A DNA stretch of 24,763 nucleotides from SIG440 sp045648205 (GTDB lineage Bacteria > Bacillota > Clostridia > Monoglobales > Monoglobaceae). Where the stretch lies: the NCBI GenBank assembly GCA_045648205.1, contig JAZRNM010000004.1:1-24763 (forward strand). The letters run 5' to 3'. How positions within the stretch are numbered: the stretch's first letter is position 1; each line of letters begins with the position of its first letter. The translations under genes and the position numbers were made by a program. Of this stretch, positions 22,524-24,763 are shown piece after piece. The notes beneath the pieces are model-generated. The model was not told the origin of the DNA. It made no database searches and was given only the letters and a program-made list of their open reading frames with translations.

Positions 22524-23243
22524 ATGAATAACGAAACTATAGGAATATCTGCTGAGATAGCGATTGCCGATTATTTTGATGTTGAAATAGACCAAGATTA
22601 TAGAGGGCGAGGAGATGATGCAGTTATAGACATGATTTATCCGGAAGTTGAGGATATTTTCAAAAAACATAACATTCCATCCCCGATTGAACATATAGCT
22701 GAAAAACAAAACCCAGTTGATTTTTTGTTGGAAGATAGTTTAACATTATCTGTAAAAACTAATCAACGCTATCCAGGTAAAGTTGCACCACAGATCATAG
22801 GGCAACCGACATCCGAAACTTTTTTTGAAATAATGCTGTCTAAAATGGGATATAATATTGCTTCAGAATTGAGAAATTATGAATTGAGTGATACATATGA
22901 AAATAGAAGTAAAATATTTAAACATTTCGTTTTTGAAAATATAGAAAAACTTTTAGAAATATATTGGGAGCATTTGTTTGAGTGCGACTATTTGATATAT
23001 TTTTACAATATATTAAATCCCGTTGGAAACCTTACCGGCAATCCGCAGTATAAAGTTTTGTTACCCATTGAATATCCTATTTTCGATAGGGAGCACATTA
23101 CATTCACTCAAACAGAAAAATCTTGGAATGAAAGTTGTACAATTAAATATAAAGGTAAAGCAATAGGTGAATTTCAAGTTCACAATAATCGAAATTGTTT
23201 TAAATTTAGATTTAATTTCAAAAATTTGTTTGAATACATTTGA
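22524..23243 (+). CDS. Putative restriction endonuclease or R-M subunit, unrecognised family
   Basis: This 239-aa protein starts with NNETIGISAEIAIADYF, an N-terminal helix seen in several type II restriction enzymes. Its likely nuclease core is NPVDFLLEDSLTLSVKTNQR (63-82): Asp66 and a Ser-Val-Lys78 that fits a PD...xxK site with Ser in place of the usual acid. IIGQPT follows at 91-96. It lies 15 bp after the HPPY methyltransferase with a good TTGGAGG site, in the same operon. It could be the cognate endonuclease of that methyltransferase (leaving the HNH protein as a second enzyme) or a second subunit. I cannot name a specific family. Confidence 0.5.
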   Translation: MNNETIGISAEIAIADYFDVEIDQDYRGRGDDAVIDMIYPEVEDIFKKHNIPSPIEHIAEKQNPVDFLLEDSLTLSVKTNQRYPGKVAPQIIGQPTSETFFEIMLSKMGYNIASELRNYELSDTYENRSKIFKHFVFENIEKLLEIYWEHLFECDYLIYFYNILNPVGNLTGNPQYKVLLPIEYPIFDREHITFTQTEKSWNESCTIKYKGKAIGEFQVHNNRNCFKFRFNFKNLFEYI

Positions 23244-23270
23244 TTCCTTCGTTGACTTGCACTCTTTCTT

Positions 23271-23289
23271 GTGATACTGTTTGTGTCAC
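23271..23289. promoter_or_regulatory. Small inverted repeat just before the 80-aa gene
   Basis: GTGATAC (23271-23277) pairs with GTGTCAC (23283-23289) with one T-G, 5-nt loop, immediately upstream of the GGGAGGTG binding site. TTGACT lies at 23252-23257, so it may sit in the -10 region as an operator or shape the mRNA 5' end. Confidence 0.35.
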
Positions 23290-23305
23290 AGGGAGGTGAA
23301 ATCAA

Positions 23306-23548
23306 ATGGCAAAATACACATTAGAAGAAATTATGTGTGGTGAGAAGTACAACATTGAGAGTGCCGTGTTTGTAGAAGTATTCAAAATGGTCAATCAAAA
23401 AGTTAATGCCAAAATCATACGAGAACAACTGAATATGATTTATGTCAAGCACACACTGCTGACAGCAAAAAGAATGATTGAAGAGGGCGACTCGATTTCG
23501 GATATACCGGAACTTGAGTCGCTCTCTTTACGTAAGGAGGGAGAATAA
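23306..23548 (+). CDS. Small hypothetical accessory protein, 80 aa
   Basis: This is a charged, mainly helical 80-aa protein (TLEEIMCGEKYNIESAVFVE, then KHTLLTAKRMIEEGDSISDI). I recognise no domain. The strong GGGAGGTG binding site and a TAATG overlap with the next gene show it is translated and coupled to it. Paired small genes like these are common cargo next to the excisionase module of Firmicutes integrative elements. Confidence 0.65.
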   Translation: MAKYTLEEIMCGEKYNIESAVFVEVFKMVNQKVNAKIIREQLNMIYVKHTLLTAKRMIEEGDSISDIPELESLSLRKEGE

Positions 23549-23835
23549 TGCAAATACTTGAAGAATTCTGGTACGGAAATATCAATCCGGCGGAGAGACC
23601 GTTTCAAAGACAAAGGAGATTTGATAAGGCATTCAGGCTGCTGACCAAGAATGAAGAAAAACTGCTTGAAGCTTTAAATGAGCAAGAAAAGGAATTGCTT
23701 GAAAAATACAAAGCTTGCTATGATGAAATGATACAGACCACAGAATGCCAAACATTTATTAAGGGATTCAAACTCGGAGCAAGATTCGTGATAGCATTTT
23801 TTGAGAATGATAACGACATATATGATGAAGACTGA
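23548..23835 (+). CDS. DUF6809-like small accessory protein
   Basis: This 95-aa protein starts MQILEEFWYGNINPAERPFQ and continues with KNEEKLLEALNEQEKELLEKY and CQTFIKGFKLGARFVIAFFE. This resembles the DUF6809 family (from memory), small proteins of unknown function often found on integrative elements in gut Firmicutes. Its ATG overlaps the stop of the 80-aa gene (TAATG), with AAGGAGGGAG before it. A strong terminator lies about 65 bp downstream. Confidence 0.7.
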   Translation: MQILEEFWYGNINPAERPFQRQRRFDKAFRLLTKNEEKLLEALNEQEKELLEKYKACYDEMIQTTECQTFIKGFKLGARFVIAFFENDNDIYDED

Positions 23836-23899
23836 TAACTAGAATCGATTTTAAGCGCGAGTGTAACGGCTGTAAAAGCCCGTCGTAGCAAAAACTATC

Positions 23900-23935
23900 G
23901 CAGGTAGGGTAATTACCCCACCTGCTCTTTTATTA
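23900..23935 (+). terminator. Strong intrinsic terminator after the small-gene pair
   Basis: GCAGGT (23900-23905) pairs with ACCTGC (23920-23925), then an A/C mismatch and GGGT with ACCC around AATT. TCTTTTATT follows. A weaker stem (ACGGCT/AGCCCGT near 23873-23890) precedes it. Confidence 0.85.
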
Positions 23936-24052
23936 ATAAAAAATGCGATATATAAAGCGGTTACAAGAAGCAAAATATCAACTATAAAAATTTTCAATTA
24001 TTGCGCGTTCGCTGCACTTTTGTTAAAATTTCGTGGCGCGGGCAAAAAGGCC

Positions 24053-24083
24053 TTGACAGACCCCTAGGTTCACACGCTATAAT
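24053..24083 (+). promoter_or_regulatory. Promoter of the xis leader RNA
   Basis: Perfect TTGACA (24053-24058) and TATAAT (24078-24083) are separated by 19 bp, longer than the ideal 17. A start near 24090 gives a leader of about 480 nt before xis. The stretch 23936-24050 holds no gene. Confidence 0.65.
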
Positions 24084-24145
24084 GATAGCCCAAGTAGAAA
24101 ACCCTAGTTGAAATATATAAGCTGAACCTTGAAAATTGAATAACA

Positions 24146-24385
24146 ACATCAAAACACATAAGCAATAATGTGAGCAGTTTTGCAAAGGCGCGAAGACCTT
24201 CTCTACTCCGTAGAAAGCGAGCGATAAACTTCATGCAATAAGGCGGATTTGCAAGCCGCTATGCGAAGACCGTTATTGCTGATAATGATACTCCCGTCTT
24301 GAACTCGTCACAGAATTGGACGGCAGGCCATCAGAATGGGCTGAGGTGAAACTCCTGTGGGAAGGTGCTGCTTCCGTTTTGATGT
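24146..24385 (+). ncRNA. Structured leader RNA upstream of xis, unassigned class
   Basis: A perfect 10-bp stem closes the region end to end: ACATCAAAAC (24146-24155) with GTTTTGATGT (24376-24385). Inside are GCAATAA (24235-24241) with TTATTGC (24273-24279), enclosing GGCGG/CCGCT (24242-24246 with 24256-24260). Further stems are TCTAC/GTAGA near 24202-24214, CCGTC (24294-24298) with GACGG (24319-24323), and GGAAG (24360-24364) with CTTCC (24371-24375). Two related 37-nt modules lie at 24162-24198 and 24235-24271. No reading frame of note crosses it. I could not match it to a known riboswitch or ncRNA family. Confidence 0.6.
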
Positions 24386-24458
24386 AAAACAAACTTAACT
24401 TGATAATACTTACACATTCACCGATTATCTTTAATGAACGGCGGTCAAAAATCTAAAA

Positions 24459-24491
24459 GAAAGGAGAAACTCAAACTTTCGGTGATTTGAG
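24459..24491 (+). promoter_or_regulatory. Duplicate ribosome binding site with alternative stems, no ORF
   Basis: GAAAGGAGAAACTCA (24459-24473) is nearly repeated at 24517-24530 before the leader ORF, but here no usable start codon with a frame follows. CTCAAA (24470-24475) can pair with TTTGAG (24486-24491). Alternatively TCACCGA (24418-24424) can pair with TCGGTGA (24479-24485), looping out the site. Confidence 0.4.
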
Positions 24492-24531
24492 TATTAAATA
24501 TATGACTTAGTAAATCGAAAGGAGAACTCAC

Positions 24532-24567
24532 ATGAGATTTGCAAGAATCGGAAAGGGGGGTGCGTAA
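24532..24567 (+). CDS. 11-aa leader peptide before xis
   Basis: The ORF reads MRFARIGKGGA and stop. CGAAAGGAGAA precedes its ATG at a good distance, and its stop is 1 nt before the xis start codon. The xis binding site (AAAGGGGGG) lies inside its last codons, an arrangement that would couple xis translation to leader translation. Whether it is translated is inferred from the binding site only. Confidence 0.5.
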   Translation: MRFARIGKGGA

Positions 24568-24568
24568 T

Positions 24569-24763
24569 ATGAAAGAAATTCCTTTTTGGGAAAAGGCGAA
24601 CTTAACCTTAGAGGAAGCTGCGGCGTATTTTAGTATCGGACAGCAGAAATTACGCGACCTAACCGATAACGAGGATTGCGATTTTGTATTATGGATTGGA
24701 TCCAAACGACTTATCAAGAAAAATAAATTCCTTAAATACATAGAGGAGCAATACTCGATATGA
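24569..24763 (+). CDS. xis: Excisionase (Tn916 Xis-like)
   Basis: The 64-aa protein has the Tn916 Xis form: a start like IPFWEKANLTLEEAAAYFSI (winged-helix with the 'LTLEEAAxYF' motif), then GQQKLRDLTD and a C-terminal basic stretch (GSKRLIKKNKFLKYIEEQ). Xis binds near element ends and steers the tyrosine integrase toward excision. The ATG at 24569 is chosen because AAAGGGGGG lies 8 nt before it. The stop TGA is the last three bases of the window. In Tn916-type elements int follows xis directly, so an integrase is expected just beyond the edge. Confidence 0.9.
   Translation: MKEIPFWEKANLTLEEAAAYFSIGQQKLRDLTDNEDCDFVLWIGSKRLIKKNKFLKYIEEQYSI

Noticed and set aside
24146..24385. Group II intron or other self-splicing RNA
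   Set aside because: No GUGYG start, no recognisable domain V, no group I core elements and no reverse transcriptase or maturase gene nearby.
17084..24763. CRISPR array or retron
   Set aside because: No set of regularly spaced 24-37 bp repeats and no reverse transcriptase or cas gene. The two 37-nt modules at 24162 and 24235 are only two diverged copies.
1..24763. tRNA or rRNA genes
   Set aside because: None seen on reading. An AACCTTGAAAATTGAAT stretch at 24124-24140 resembles sequences near rRNA genes, but no rRNA follows.

Overview
The window reads as a chromosome segment from a low-GC, Gram-positive bacterium of the class Clostridia. The evidence is the set of housekeeping proteins (IF3, L35, L20, TopA, GreA and LysS, all of Firmicutes type), AGGAGG-type ribosome binding sites, sigma-A-type promoters, and multi-repeat peptidoglycan-binding proteins of a kind common in spore formers. 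I cannot name a species.

Positions 1 to about 17,090 are ordinary core genome, almost all on the plus strand. The order is: two peptidoglycan-binding-repeat proteins (the first cut by the window edge); trmB; a convergent minus-strand membrane protein; the infC-rpmI-rplT operon behind a strong promoter and a leader with an attenuator-like hairpin; a folate-type ECF S component; a SpoU/TrmH RNA methyltransferase; dprA; topA; a CdaR/PucR-type regulator; ftsE-ftsX with an M23 'EnvC-like' hydrolase; an S41 C-terminal processing protease; a 252-aa protein I do not recognise; and greA-lysS behind their own promoter. The ftsE/ftsX/hydrolase block looks like one functional unit for controlled wall cleavage.

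After lysS the character changes. From about 17,100 to the window end the DNA is visibly more A+T-rich and the genes are accessory. The junction carries three TACGCCA repeats at 10-11 bp spacing. Then come a HEPN-motif protein, a small winged-helix protein, and about 650 bp of non-coding DNA with nested inverted repeats, GC-rich hairpins and GGTGGTGT repeats. Next is a defence cluster: a putative PD-(D/E)XK nuclease, a D12-class adenine methyltransferase, an HNH/zinc nuclease, a second methyltransferase with an unusual HPPY motif, and a third putative nuclease. Two small accessory genes follow, one DUF6809-like.

The window ends with a long leader and a Tn916-type excisionase gene whose stop codon is the last base. 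The leader holds a promoter, a structured RNA of about 240 nt closed by a 10-bp end-to-end stem and containing two related 37-nt modules, and an 11-codon leader ORF. An integrase is therefore expected just downstream. The simplest reading is a small integrative element carrying restriction-modification and HEPN functions, inserted behind lysS, with its left end near 17,100-17,250. The most novel candidates are the structured RNA before xis, the two-methyltransferase/three-nuclease defence cluster with look-alike extended -10 promoters, and the structured non-coding block at 18,430-18,840.
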